Shown here: one piece after another, positions 46,441 through 55,947 of the stretch | Layout: each line of letters begins with the position of its first letter | How positions within the stretch are numbered: position 1 is the stretch's first letter | NCBI GenBank assembly: GCA_934561515.1 | Contig: CAKTGM010000008.1 | Coordinates: 1 to 62,353 of the forward strand | Length of the DNA stretch: 62,353 nucleotides | Reading direction: 5' to 3' | Source of the DNA: an uncultured Oscillospiraceae bacterium | Lineage (GTDB): Bacteria > Bacillota > Clostridia > Oscillospirales > Oscillospiraceae | Notes under the pieces: generated by a model | What the model was told of the DNA's origin: nothing | Database searches by the model: none | What the model saw: the letters and a program-made list of their open reading frames with translations, nothing else | Position numbers and translations under genes: made by a program

Positions 46441-48177
46441 ATGTACTCTTTGGTATTGAAGAACGCAAAGATCATCGACGGAACAGGAAAACCGGCCTAT
46501 ACGGCGGATATCGGCATTGTCGGAGATAAGATCGCGGCCATCGGAAGCATCCAGCAGGAGGAAAACTGCGTGGACGTGAGCGGCAAGTTGGTGACGCCCG
46601 GCTTCATCGACCCGCATTCCCATGCGGACTGCTCGCTGTTCCTGTATCCCGGCTGCCAGAGCTATGTGCGTCAGGGCATCACCACCTTCGTGGGCGGCCA
46701 GTGCGGAGATTCCAACGCACCGATCCGCCGTTACTGGATGCGCAAGTACTGGGAATATGATATGTGGGACGAAATCGACCCCTTCATCTATGACCAGACC
46801 ACCATTCAGCCTGTTGAGCGGGTGGTTGAGGGACTCTACCGCAAGGCCGGGATCGTGATCGACTGGCGCACCTTCCCGGAATACATCAATAAGGTAAAGA
46901 AACAGGGCCTTGGCTGCAACATGGTTGCCCTGCTGGGTCACAGTCAGGTCCGGGCAGATGTGATGGGCACAGATCAGAAGCGCGCCCCTGCTCCCAGAGA
47001 AATGGAGGAAATGAAGGCGTGCATTGATGAGGCTATGAGCTGCGGAGCGTGGGGTATTTCCACAGGACGTGACTATCCCCCGAGCGCCTATGCAACGACC
47101 GAGGAAATCATCGAACTGGTCAACTATGCCAAGCAGAACTACAACGGCATGTATTTCACCCATTGGAAGCGAACGGGCGTCCGGATCGGAACGCCGGAAA
47201 AGCCCAACAAGCTGGCAGGGATTACAGAGGCGCTGGAGATCGGACTGGCGACAGGCGCCAAAACGCAGATATCCCACATCTCCACTGGCTTTGACATCTA
47301 TCCGCCCAACCCGCAGATGGACGCTTATGCAGCCAAGGTCACGCTGGATATCTTCGACAGCTATCTGGCGCGCGGCGTGGATGCAGGCTTCGATGTGATC
47401 CCGGGCCACAATGGCGGAATTCCCATTCAGCCCTATCTGGTGTCGTGGCTGATGCCTTGGCTGCGGCAGGCCGGGTCGCTGGCAGGACTTGTCAGGAATC
47501 TGCGCGCAAGCGACTTCCGGCGCAAGCTGATCGACCTGCTGGAAAGAGGGGAATGGTATCCGCTCAGCGCGCAGGCCAATCCGCTTTGGGATGTGACGAT
47601 CGTGGTGCTTCGCAGCGAGAACCGCTCCTATCTGGGCAAATCCATCCGACAGATTGCCAGAGAGCGGGGACAGAGCTCTCTGGAGACGATGATGGACTTG
47701 CTGATCGAAGATCCCCGGATGATGGTGGAAGAATTCAAAAAGACGGACGAGGAGATACGTACGCTCCTGTCCCATCCGAGAGGCTTCGCCTGCACGGACA
47801 CCTACGCCTTCGATCTGGAGGGAACCTACGGCCGCGGGATGGAGGTGCCGGAGATTCTGCCGCATCCCCACACCTACTGCGCGTTCCCCAAGGTCATTCA
47901 ACGCTATCCGGCGGCCACGCTGGAGGAGACCATCCACAAGATGACCGGCGCTGTGGCCAACTTTATGGGCATCACCGGCCGCGGAGAACTGAAGGAAGGA
48001 AACTTTGCAGACATCGTGGTCATGGACTACGAAAATCTGAAGACCAACGAAAACTATATTGAGCCCCGTGTGTATCCCGAGGGAATCGACATGGTCATTG
48101 TAAACGGCTGTGTGGAGGTAGATGACAGCGGCTTTACAGGCCAGCTGGGCGGACGGGTACTCGACCATCAAAATTAA
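46441..48177 (+). CDS. N-acyl-D-amino-acid deacylase-like amidohydrolase
   Basis: The 578-residue amidohydrolase-superfamily protein starts with NAKIIDGTGKPAYTADIGI and has the metal HxH in DPHSHADC, the GGQCGDS segment with the metal-binding cysteine of D-aminoacylases, ISHIS with a later histidine, and the C-terminal GRGELKEGNFADIVVMD. It would remove the acyl group from N-acyl-D-amino acids or act on D-residue-containing dipeptides. It is about 50-90 residues longer than typical D-aminoacylases. It lies 19 bp after proC and 16 bp before the M19-like gene, so the three are one transcript. Confidence 0.86.
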   Translation: MYSLVLKNAKIIDGTGKPAYTADIGIVGDKIAAIGSIQQEENCVDVSGKLVTPGFIDPHSHADCSLFLYPGCQSYVRQGITTFVGGQCGDSNAPIRRYWMRKYWEYDMWDEIDPFIYDQTTIQPVERVVEGLYRKAGIVIDWRTFPEYINKVKKQGLGCNMVALLGHSQVRADVMGTDQKRAPAPREMEEMKACIDEAMSCGAWGISTGRDYPPSAYATTEEIIELVNYAKQNYNGMYFTHWKRTGVRIGTPEKPNKLAGITEALEIGLATGAKTQISHISTGFDIYPPNPQMDAYAAKVTLDIFDSYLARGVDAGFDVIPGHNGGIPIQPYLVSWLMPWLRQAGSLAGLVRNLRASDFRRKLIDLLERGEWYPLSAQANPLWDVTIVVLRSENRSYLGKSIRQIARERGQSSLETMMDLLIEDPRMMVEEFKKTDEEIRTLLSHPRGFACTDTYAFDLEGTYGRGMEVPEILPHPHTYCAFPKVIQRYPAATLEETIHKMTGAVANFMGITGRGELKEGNFADIVVMDYENLKTNENYIEPRVYPEGIDMVIVNGCVEVDDSGFTGQLGGRVLDHQN

Positions 48178-48193
48178 GCGGAGGTAGAACGCA

Positions 48194-49192
48194 ATGTATG
48201 AGGATTTCTATGTAATCGACGGCTGCGCCTTCTGCGAGAGCGATTTTACAGGTGTGACGAAGGAGGTCAGAGAATCTCCACTGACGGCATTCTTTCTTAC
48301 ATCCCCCGGAGAAAATGAGAACCTCCACTCCTGCGTCAGCAAGATTGGCGGCGTATACAATCTGGCGGATGATCCGGCCTCGGGGCTGAAGGTCGTTCGT
48401 ACCATCGCTGACCTGGAGGCTGCTAAGGCGGAGGGAAAGATCGGCATCATTCTGGCCTTTCAGGACCCTCGCTGCATCGAAGACTCGCTGGACCAGCTGC
48501 GCGCCCTGTATGAGCTTGGCATCCGCGTCGTCCAGATGACCTACAACAAGGCAAATTACATCGGCTGTGGCTGCCTTGAAAGCCATGACAGCGGCCTTAC
48601 CGATTTTGGCCGGAAGGCGCTCAAGGCGATGAACCGCTACGGCATCGTGGCAGATGCATCCCACTGCGGCCCGCAGACGACACTGGACATCATCCGCTGC
48701 AGCGAAAAGCCGGTGGTGATCTCTCATGCCGGCGCCTATGGCGTGACGGAGAATGTTCGCAACAAGAGCGACGAGATGCTGCGCGCGCTCAGAGACAACG
48801 GCGGCGTCATTGGCGTTTCCCCTTGGGGTCCTCTATGCTGGAAGAAGGAAACCGGCAAGCGCCCCGAGATGTCCGACTATCTCGACCATGTGGACTATAT
48901 CGCAAATCTGATCGGCATTGACCACATTGGCTTCGGCGGAGACAGCACGCTGGACGATAACGAGGACAAGAGCGGAATTGTGGAGCAGGCCACGCTGTAC
49001 GCCCCTGTGGTGGAGGATTACAACCGTTGCGTGGGTGTGGACCCGGCAGTGCGCCATGCGGTGGGCGTTCGCGGCTCCTGGGAGATCGGCAATGTGATCG
49101 AGGCTATGAGAAAGCGCGGTTACTCCGATCAGGATATTGGCAAGTTTACCGGCGGAAACTTCATCCGCGTGCTGAAAGCAAACTGGAAGTAA
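48194..49192 (+). CDS. Membrane dipeptidase-like protein (peptidase M19 family)
   Basis: The 332-residue protein has the M19 fold signature: ELGIRVVQMTYNKAN, LTDFGRKALKAMNRYG, the histidines of VADASHCG and VISHAG, and GGVIGVSPWG. The usual N-terminal HxD metal ligands are missing (IDGCAFCE instead of the DGHND type), and the bridging glutamate is replaced in LAFQDP. This fits a non-canonical M19 subgroup with an FQ motif; whether it binds two metals is open. GGAGG precedes the ATG. It is encoded between the deacylase and the peptide transporter, which points to dipeptide hydrolysis or processing. Confidence 0.85.
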   Translation: MYEDFYVIDGCAFCESDFTGVTKEVRESPLTAFFLTSPGENENLHSCVSKIGGVYNLADDPASGLKVVRTIADLEAAKAEGKIGIILAFQDPRCIEDSLDQLRALYELGIRVVQMTYNKANYIGCGCLESHDSGLTDFGRKALKAMNRYGIVADASHCGPQTTLDIIRCSEKPVVISHAGAYGVTENVRNKSDEMLRALRDNGGVIGVSPWGPLCWKKETGKRPEMSDYLDHVDYIANLIGIDHIGFGGDSTLDDNEDKSGIVEQATLYAPVVEDYNRCVGVDPAVRHAVGVRGSWEIGNVIEAMRKRGYSDQDIGKFTGGNFIRVLKANWK

Positions 49193-49312
49193 CCCCATTT
49201 TCACCTGAAACATACTGCGAGTAGAAGCTTTGCCCCATAGACGCAAGACCGAGAAGCTGTGTGCGGGTTTTGCACATAGACATAAAATTCAAAACGATAA
49301 GGAGATCACGTT

Positions 49313-50884
49313 ATGAAGAAGAAGTTATGGTGTATCGCGCTGTGTGTCATGATGCTTTTGACAAGCGTGGGCTGCTCGAATGGAGCCAACGACGAAGGCG
49401 GAGAGTACAAGGACACGCTGGTCTACGCAATCAGCGCGGATGTCCAGCACATGGACCCGCAGGCACAGGTTGACACCACCTCTGAGACGGTGGTGAAGGC
49501 CCTTTACAACACGCTGCTCCGCTTTGAGGACAACGGTACCGTCGTTGGCGAACTGGCGGAGGACTGGTCGGTTTCGGAAGACCAGCTCACGTGGACCTTC
49601 AAGCTGAAAGAGGGCGTGAAGTTCCACAACGGCAAGGAAATGACTGCCGAGGACGTCAAGGCTACCTTCGAGCGCGCCATGTATACGGAATCCGGCCTCT
49701 GCGTTACGGAGATCGTCAAGATGTTCACCAGCGTGGACGTTGTGGACACCTACACCGTGTCCATCACCACGGACGAGCCCTACGGCCCGATGGAGTCCCT
49801 GCTGTGCAATATGTCACTTGCCATCATGGACGCGGATTACATTGAAAAGTACGGCCTGGAGATCAGCACGAATCCGGAGGCCGAAAACGGCACCGGCTGC
49901 TTCAAGCTGGTGAGCTGGGACCGTGATTCCGAAATCGTTGTGGAGCGCTTTGACGACTATTTCGGAACGCCCGCAAAGCTTAAGAAAGTAGTCTATACCG
50001 TGATCCCTGAAGCCGCTTCCCGCACGATCGCGCTGGAGACCGGCGAGGTGGACGTCATCGACAGACCCTCCGTGGAGGACCTTAAGTACCTCGAGGATGA
50101 CAGTGAGAACTACTCCGTGACCCGCAAGGAAACGATCAGCCAGCGCCTGTTCCTCTTCGGCTGCAACGATCCCATCATGAGCAACGTCAAGGTCCGTCAG
50201 GCTGTGACCTACGCAATCGACCGCGATGAGATCATTTCCGCGCTCTTCGAGGGCATTGCCTATCCCTCTACCGCTCCTCTGTCTCCCGTTACCTTTGGCT
50301 ACAGCAACCTCGGCGAGATCAAGCAGGATCTGAACAAGGCCAAGGAACTGCTGGCCGAGGCGGGCTATCCCAACGGCTTTGACACCAAGATCGTCACCTG
50401 CGAGCGCTATGCCAAGGGCACGCAGATGGCGGAGATCCTTTCCCAGCAGTTGGCCAAGGTCGGTATCAACGCCGCCATTGAGGTCTGGGAGTGGAGCGCG
50501 CTGAACGACAGCTGGGACGGCGTAACGCCGGACGAGTTCGACCAGCCCATCTTCATCATGGGCGCCGGCCCCTCCATGCGTGATGCTGACGGTGGCCTTC
50601 GCGGCCTCTACACCACCAGCAGAAACGGTCTCAACGACCGTAATGCCGGCTTCTATTCCAACGCCCGTGTGGATGAGCTGGTGGATGAAGGTATGCATGA
50701 GACCGATTCTGCCAAGCGTATTGAGATCTACAAGGAAGCAATGGAAATCCTCTACAGAGAAGATCCTGCCGGCATCTGGATTTATGACTCCTACGGCCTG
50801 CTCGTCACCTCCTCCAAGGTGGAGAACGTGACGCTGAGCCCCATCAGCACCATCACCTTTGAGAATGCGACCGTGAGAAAGTAA
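49313..50884 (+). CDS. Peptide ABC transporter substrate-binding lipoprotein (family 5)
   Basis: The 523-residue protein has a lipoprotein signal ending in TSVGCSNG (cysteine at about residue 21) and the family 5 landmarks AEDWSVSEDQLTWTFKLKEGVKFHNGKEMTAEDV, shortened here as WTFKLKEGVKFHNG, and VRQAVTYAIDRDEI. It binds oligo- or dipeptides outside the cell. AAGGAGATCAC stands before the ATG. The four transporter genes follow it in order. Confidence 0.94.
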   Translation: MKKKLWCIALCVMMLLTSVGCSNGANDEGGEYKDTLVYAISADVQHMDPQAQVDTTSETVVKALYNTLLRFEDNGTVVGELAEDWSVSEDQLTWTFKLKEGVKFHNGKEMTAEDVKATFERAMYTESGLCVTEIVKMFTSVDVVDTYTVSITTDEPYGPMESLLCNMSLAIMDADYIEKYGLEISTNPEAENGTGCFKLVSWDRDSEIVVERFDDYFGTPAKLKKVVYTVIPEAASRTIALETGEVDVIDRPSVEDLKYLEDDSENYSVTRKETISQRLFLFGCNDPIMSNVKVRQAVTYAIDRDEIISALFEGIAYPSTAPLSPVTFGYSNLGEIKQDLNKAKELLAEAGYPNGFDTKIVTCERYAKGTQMAEILSQQLAKVGINAAIEVWEWSALNDSWDGVTPDEFDQPIFIMGAGPSMRDADGGLRGLYTTSRNGLNDRNAGFYSNARVDELVDEGMHETDSAKRIEIYKEAMEILYREDPAGIWIYDSYGLLVTSSKVENVTLSPISTITFENATVRK

Positions 50885-50947
50885 GCAACATTTCCGGCAG
50901 AGGCGAAACGCCTCTGCCGGACCCCGAAACAGAGGAGAGATAAGCGT

Positions 50948-51868
50948 ATGCTCAAATATGTAATCAGGCGGTTGATACAGACAATCCCTCTGCTGATTGC
51001 CATTTCCTTTGCAGCATTTATGATCATGCATCTGGTCCCTGGCGATCCTGTGCGAAACATGATGGGCAAAGATGCAACGAAAGAGGCTGTGGAAGCCGAA
51101 CGTGAACGTCTGGGCCTCAATGACCCCCTGTATGTCCAGTATGGACGGTTTATAAAAGGCGTTGTTCAAGGAGACCTCGGTACATCTATTTTTACGAAAG
51201 AATCTGTGACGGAGGAGATCAAGGATCGATTCCCTGTCACCGTTAAGCTCGCCTTGGGCGCTACCATTTTCGCAAGCGTTCTGGGTGTTTTGGTCGGAAT
51301 TATATCAGCGGTAAAGCGAAACAAGATGACAGATAACATCCTGATGGTGCTCTCGCTTCTGGCAGTGTCCACGCCATCGTTCTTCCTTGCGATGATCATG
51401 CTGCTGCTGTTTTCACTGCGGCTGGGCTGGCTGCCCAGTATGGGCCTTAAAACGCCGCTGCACTATGTTCTTCCCATTATCACGTTGGGTATGCAGTCCG
51501 TCGGTACGATTGCAAGAACGACCCGCTCTTCCATGCTGGACGTGCTGGGACAGGACTATATCCGCACCTCTCGCTCGAGAGGTATTCCGGAGCGGGTGAT
51601 CCGCTACTCCCACGCATTCAAGAATGCCATGATCCCCGTGATCACCATCGTGGGCCTCCGTTTTGGCGGTCTGCTGGCCGGCTCTATGCTGGTGGAAACC
51701 GTGTTCTCCATTCCCGGCATCGGCCGCTATATGGTAAACGCGGTGCTCAAGCGTGACTTCCCCGTGGTTCAGGGAACCATTCTGGTTCTGGCCACCACGT
51801 TTGTGCTTGTAAACCTGGTCGTTGACCTGCTCTATGCGGTTGTCGATTCGAAAATCAGATATGAATAA
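50948..51868 (+). CDS. Peptide ABC transporter permease (DppB/OppB type)
   Basis: The 306-residue protein has six membrane helices, the N-terminal IRRLIQTIPLLIAISF, the HLVPGDPVRNMMG segment and the permease loop around SRGIPERVIRYSHAFKNAMIPV. It forms half of the channel. GAGGAGAG precedes the ATG at 50948. Confidence 0.94.
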   Translation: MLKYVIRRLIQTIPLLIAISFAAFMIMHLVPGDPVRNMMGKDATKEAVEAERERLGLNDPLYVQYGRFIKGVVQGDLGTSIFTKESVTEEIKDRFPVTVKLALGATIFASVLGVLVGIISAVKRNKMTDNILMVLSLLAVSTPSFFLAMIMLLLFSLRLGWLPSMGLKTPLHYVLPIITLGMQSVGTIARTTRSSMLDVLGQDYIRTSRSRGIPERVIRYSHAFKNAMIPVITIVGLRFGGLLAGSMLVETVFSIPGIGRYMVNAVLKRDFPVVQGTILVLATTFVLVNLVVDLLYAVVDSKIRYE

Positions 51869-51883
51869 GGGGGGCGAACAACT

Positions 51884-52720
51884 GTGAAAAGCGATATCAT
51901 GAGGCGTTTTGCCAAGAGAAAGGTTTCCATAGTCTGCGCAGTGATCCTGCTGCTGTTTTTGCTGATGGCGCTTGTTGGCCCCTATCTCTGCCGTTATGAC
52001 CCCAACCTTCAGGACATCCCCAATAAGTACCAGCCACCCAGCATGGAGCACCTTCTTGGCACGGATAATCTGGGCCGCGATATGCTCGCGCGCATGGTCT
52101 ACGGCGCCCGCGTCTCTCTGCTGGTCAGCTTTGCCGGTACCCTTGTGGGCTCTACCATCGGCGCTGCGCTGGGCATTCTGGCGGGATACTACGGTAAGTG
52201 GCTTGACTCTGTGATCTCCAGATTCATTGAGTTTCTGCTGGCATTCCCTGGTCTGCTGCTGGCCATCGTGGTGGTGGCAATCCTGGGCAACGGCCTGATC
52301 AACACCATGGTTGCCATTGCATTCTACTCCATTCCATACATAGCCCGTATGGTACGCAGCGAGGTGCTGTCGCTGAAAAATTCGGAGTATGTACAGGCCT
52401 GTAAGGTTATGGGCGTTTCCAATGCCCGGATTATCCTGACGCATATTGTCCCGAACTCCGTATCTCAGATCATTGTCAACATCACGTTGGACCTAGGCAC
52501 TGCGATCCTGACCGCGTCCTCGCTGTCCTTCCTCGGCCTCGGCGTTACGCCGCCAAACCCGGAGTGGGGCGCGATGCTTTCTACCGCGCGCGATGTGATC
52601 CGCAGCTATCCTCTGGCGGCGATGATCCCCGGCACGGCCATCACGCTGGTGGTGCTGAGCTTCAGCATTGTGGGCGACGGCCTGCGGGATGCCTTGGATC
52701 CGCGGCTGAAAAACGGTTAA
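51884..52720 (+). CDS. Peptide ABC transporter permease (DppC/OppC type)
   Basis: The 278-residue protein starts at a GTG behind AGGGGGG. It has the HLLGTDNLGRDMLARMVYGARVSL motif of DppC (HLLGTDNLGRD) and the EAA-type loop in ACKVMGVSNARIILTHIVPN. It pairs with the preceding permease. It starts 16 bp after it. Confidence 0.94.
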   Translation: MKSDIMRRFAKRKVSIVCAVILLLFLLMALVGPYLCRYDPNLQDIPNKYQPPSMEHLLGTDNLGRDMLARMVYGARVSLLVSFAGTLVGSTIGAALGILAGYYGKWLDSVISRFIEFLLAFPGLLLAIVVVAILGNGLINTMVAIAFYSIPYIARMVRSEVLSLKNSEYVQACKVMGVSNARIILTHIVPNSVSQIIVNITLDLGTAILTASSLSFLGLGVTPPNPEWGAMLSTARDVIRSYPLAAMIPGTAITLVVLSFSIVGDGLRDALDPRLKNG

Positions 52721-52733
52721 GGGGGGCGACTCT

Positions 52734-53720
52734 GTGAACGAGAAAGTACTGGAGGTCAAGAACCTCAAAACCTACTTCTATACGGACGAGGGTGAGATCC
52801 CTGCTGTGGACGGCGTGGACTTCTCCTTGGAGCGCGGCGAAACGCTGGCAATCGTGGGCGAGTCCGGCTGCGGAAAGAGCGTGACCTCGCTGTCTATCCT
52901 GCGCCTGATCGCCACGCCTCCCGGAAAGATCGTTGACGGCGAGATCCTGTATAACGGAAGGGATCTTCTCAAGCTCAGCGAGAAGGAGATGCGTTCCGTT
53001 CGAGGCAATGACATCAGCATGATCTTTCAGGAGCCTATGACCTCCCTGAACCCGGTGTTCACCGTGGGAAAGCAGATTATGGAGTCCCTGATCTACCACC
53101 AGAATATGACCAAGGAGCAGGCGCGGGAGCGCGCGATCGAAATGCTCCGTCTGGTGGATATTCCGAATCCGGAAAAATGCATCAACAATTATCCCCATAA
53201 CCTCTCCGGCGGTATGCGCCAGAGAGTGATGATCGCCATGGCGCTGGCTTGCAACCCTAAGGTGCTGATTGCGGACGAGCCCACGACCGCTCTGGACGTG
53301 ACCATTCAGGCGCAGATCCTCAAGCTCATGGCGGAGCTGCAAAAGAAGACGGAGACGGGTATCATCCTGATTACGCACGACCTTGGCATCGTGGCGCAGA
53401 TCGCTCGAAACGTGATGGTCATGTATGCAGGCGAGGCGGTGGAATACGCCGATGTCAGAAGTATCTTCAAAGATCCCAGGCATCCCTATACCATTGGCCT
53501 GCTCAAGTCCATCCCGAGCATCCATGAAACGCAGGATGAGCTTTATACTATCAAGGGAATGGTTCCGAGCCCGAAGAATCTGCCCAAGGGCTGTTTGTTT
53601 GCGCCGCGGTGCGAATATGCCACCGAGCGCTGTTTGCAGGAGCGCCCGCCTCTCGTAGATATCGGCGAGGGTCGGAAACTCCGCTGCTGGAATTGCACAG
53701 GAGGTGAAAAGCATGCCTGA
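52734..53720 (+). CDS. Peptide ABC transporter ATP-binding protein (DppD/OppD type)
   Basis: The 328-residue ATPase starts at a GTG behind AAGGGGGG. It has Walker A GESGCGKS, LSGGMRQRVMIAMAL and Walker B VLIADEPTTALD, plus the C-terminal oligopeptide extension with GCLFAPRCEYATERC and its cysteines. It overlaps the next gene by eight bases. Confidence 0.95.
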   Translation: MNEKVLEVKNLKTYFYTDEGEIPAVDGVDFSLERGETLAIVGESGCGKSVTSLSILRLIATPPGKIVDGEILYNGRDLLKLSEKEMRSVRGNDISMIFQEPMTSLNPVFTVGKQIMESLIYHQNMTKEQARERAIEMLRLVDIPNPEKCINNYPHNLSGGMRQRVMIAMALACNPKVLIADEPTTALDVTIQAQILKLMAELQKKTETGIILITHDLGIVAQIARNVMVMYAGEAVEYADVRSIFKDPRHPYTIGLLKSIPSIHETQDELYTIKGMVPSPKNLPKGCLFAPRCEYATERCLQERPPLVDIGEGRKLRCWNCTGGEKHA

Positions 53721-54696
53721 TGTTCTGCTTTCCGTTAAAAATCTGAAACAGTACTATCCTGTGAAGATCGACAGTAAAAAGCTTTTCCCACAGAAGGGAT
53801 TTGTAAAGGCAGTGGACGGAATCAGCTTTGATGTGTACGAGGGCGAGACCTTCGGCCTGGTGGGTGAATCCGGCTGCGGAAAATCCACCACGGGCAAGAT
53901 GATCGTGAAACTGCTGACGCCGACCGAGGGAACCATTGAATACAAGGGGAAGGATATTTTCAAGGTTACAAAGGAAGAGGATAAGGAACTCAAGAAGGAA
54001 ATTCAGATCATCTTTCAGGACCCTTATTCTTCGCTCGACCCCAAGTTCACGGTGGGACGCATTGTGGGTGAGCCGCTGCTTGCTCATGGCGTACCGTCCG
54101 CAGAGCGGAAGGAACGGGTCATGGAGCTTTTGAAGCAGGTCGGCATCCGCGAGGATTTTTACAATCGTTATCCCCACGAATTCTCCGGCGGCCAGCGCCA
54201 GCGCATCGGCGTTGCGCGTTCGCTTGCGCTCAATCCCAAACTGATCGTCTGCGATGAGCCGGTTTCCGCGCTGGATGTGTCCATTCAGGCACAGATCCTC
54301 AACCTGATGGCAGAGCTTCAGAAGGAGTATAACCTGACCTATCTGTTCATCTCCCACAACCTGAGCGTTGTCAAGCACATCTGCGATCGAATCGCGGTGA
54401 TGTATCTGGGCAACATTGTGGAGCTGGCCGACAAGGAAGGACTTTTTGACGAGCCCATGCATCCTTATACCCAGGCGCTGCTGGATGCGATCCCCATCCC
54501 GGACCCCGATGTGAAGAGTATGTCTGGAAGCTTGAGCGGGGATGTCCCCAGTCCCCTGAATCCGCCCCCTGGCTGCTGCTTCCACACGCGCTGCAAATAT
54601 GCTACGGCAGAGTGCGCGGAGAGGAAGCCTGCCCTGACAGAAGTGAAGCCGGGACATTTTGTGGCTTGCCATCGCTGCATGAAATCATCGGACTGA
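53713..54696 (+). CDS. Peptide ABC transporter ATP-binding protein (DppF/OppF type)
   Basis: The 327-residue ATPase has Walker A GESGCGKST, FSGGQRQRIGVARSL and Walker B LIVCDEPVSALD, then the C-terminal extension PGCCFHTRCKYA. The ATG at 53713 is chosen because AGGAGG lies eight bases upstream, inside the preceding gene. With the four genes before it, it completes a peptide importer. The M24 peptidase gene follows after 12 bp. Confidence 0.95.
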   Translation: MPDVLLSVKNLKQYYPVKIDSKKLFPQKGFVKAVDGISFDVYEGETFGLVGESGCGKSTTGKMIVKLLTPTEGTIEYKGKDIFKVTKEEDKELKKEIQIIFQDPYSSLDPKFTVGRIVGEPLLAHGVPSAERKERVMELLKQVGIREDFYNRYPHEFSGGQRQRIGVARSLALNPKLIVCDEPVSALDVSIQAQILNLMAELQKEYNLTYLFISHNLSVVKHICDRIAVMYLGNIVELADKEGLFDEPMHPYTQALLDAIPIPDPDVKSMSGSLSGDVPSPLNPPPGCCFHTRCKYATAECAERKPALTEVKPGHFVACHRCMKSSD

Positions 54697-54708
54697 GGAG
54701 GAACGAGT

Positions 54709-55881
54709 ATGAAAGATTCACTGCTGAGCCTGTTTCCCGCGGCGGAGTACGAGCGACGCCTTGAAAGAATCGTTGCACAGATGCACGAGCGCGGGATCGA
54801 TGCACTGATCCTGACGAGCGATGAGAACACCTACTATTTCTCCGGCCTTCGCAGCATCGTCTGGGACAGCAAGGTTTCCACGCCGGGCGTTATGGTGATT
54901 ACGGACGATGGCAGTACGGCTATCGCCACGGCAAAGGGGGGCGCGGAAACCGCTAGAGCGACAGCCTCCGTAGAAGATATCCGCTGCTACGGTACAGATG
55001 AGTATCCGAGCTATGCTAAGGCCATTGTCTCGCTGCTGGCCGAAAAGGGAAAGCTTCAGGGCCGCGTGGGCATGGAGTTTGGCACGGGGCATAAAATGCA
55101 CCTGAATTATGACATGACGCAGCAGCTTTTTCATGAGCTGCGCGGTGCTGAAATGGTCGACGCCGCGGAGATACTCTGGAAGGTGAGGTCGATCAAGTCG
55201 CCGCTGGAGATTGCGGCGCTCCGCAAGGCCTGTGAGATCAACACCATGGGGATAGAGCGCGGCTTTGATCAGGTCCATTCCGGCACGACCGAACTGGAAC
55301 TGAACGCCATGATTATCGAGGAATACTACCGCCTTGGAGCGGAGTTCTCACCGACGTTGGGCGTGCGCGCGGGCGCAGACCGCTACTCTCAGGGTAACTG
55401 TCCGCCTTCCCGCCGCCCGATCCGGGAGGGGGAGATCATTCTAGTGGACGGCGGCCCGTCCTACGATGGCTACGTGTCAGACATCATCCGCGAGGCAGTG
55501 ATCGGAAAGCCTACGGAGTATCAGCAGGAAATGTTCGATGTAGCCAGAGAGGCGTGTTACCGGGGAATCGAGGCCATGAAGCCGGGACGTCCCATCCGTG
55601 AGGTTGTCAAGGTAGTGGATGACTTTATGGACAACAGCAAATTTGCTGAGGTCAATGTTTACCGCCATTGGTGCGGTCACAGCATTGGCGTAGGCGTCCA
55701 CGAATATCCTATGCTGGATTCCTCTACAGACACGGAGCTGGCGCCCGGTATGGTCTTTGCCATCGAGCCCTATATCTTCCAGCAGAATGTGGGAAGTCTG
55801 GGGATCGAGGAAAATCTTGTGATCACCGAGCACGGAGCGGAGTTGCTGACGCCCTCGAACAGCGAGCTCAGGCGGCTGTAA
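54709..55881 (+). CDS. M24-family aminopeptidase (Xaa-Pro peptidase-like)
   Basis: The 390-residue pita-bread metalloenzyme has an N-terminal creatinase-like domain (1-150) and a C-terminal catalytic domain with all five dinuclear-metal ligands: D in LVDGG, D in YVSDIIRE, H in CGHSIGV, E in FAIEPY and E in GIEENL. Such enzymes cleave the bond before proline or near it. GAGGAACG stands before the ATG. Its place after the importer and with proC upstream suggests release of proline or Xaa from imported peptides; this is inference. Confidence 0.92.
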   Translation: MKDSLLSLFPAAEYERRLERIVAQMHERGIDALILTSDENTYYFSGLRSIVWDSKVSTPGVMVITDDGSTAIATAKGGAETARATASVEDIRCYGTDEYPSYAKAIVSLLAEKGKLQGRVGMEFGTGHKMHLNYDMTQQLFHELRGAEMVDAAEILWKVRSIKSPLEIAALRKACEINTMGIERGFDQVHSGTTELELNAMIIEEYYRLGAEFSPTLGVRAGADRYSQGNCPPSRRPIREGEIILVDGGPSYDGYVSDIIREAVIGKPTEYQQEMFDVAREACYRGIEAMKPGRPIREVVKVVDDFMDNSKFAEVNVYRHWCGHSIGVGVHEYPMLDSSTDTELAPGMVFAIEPYIFQQNVGSLGIEENLVITEHGAELLTPSNSELRRL

Positions 55882-55947
55882 AGCTGCTGCGCGCGGCGGA
55901 GCGGGAGGCCTCCGATTCTTATATTCTTATGCTTGAAGGAGCAGGAC

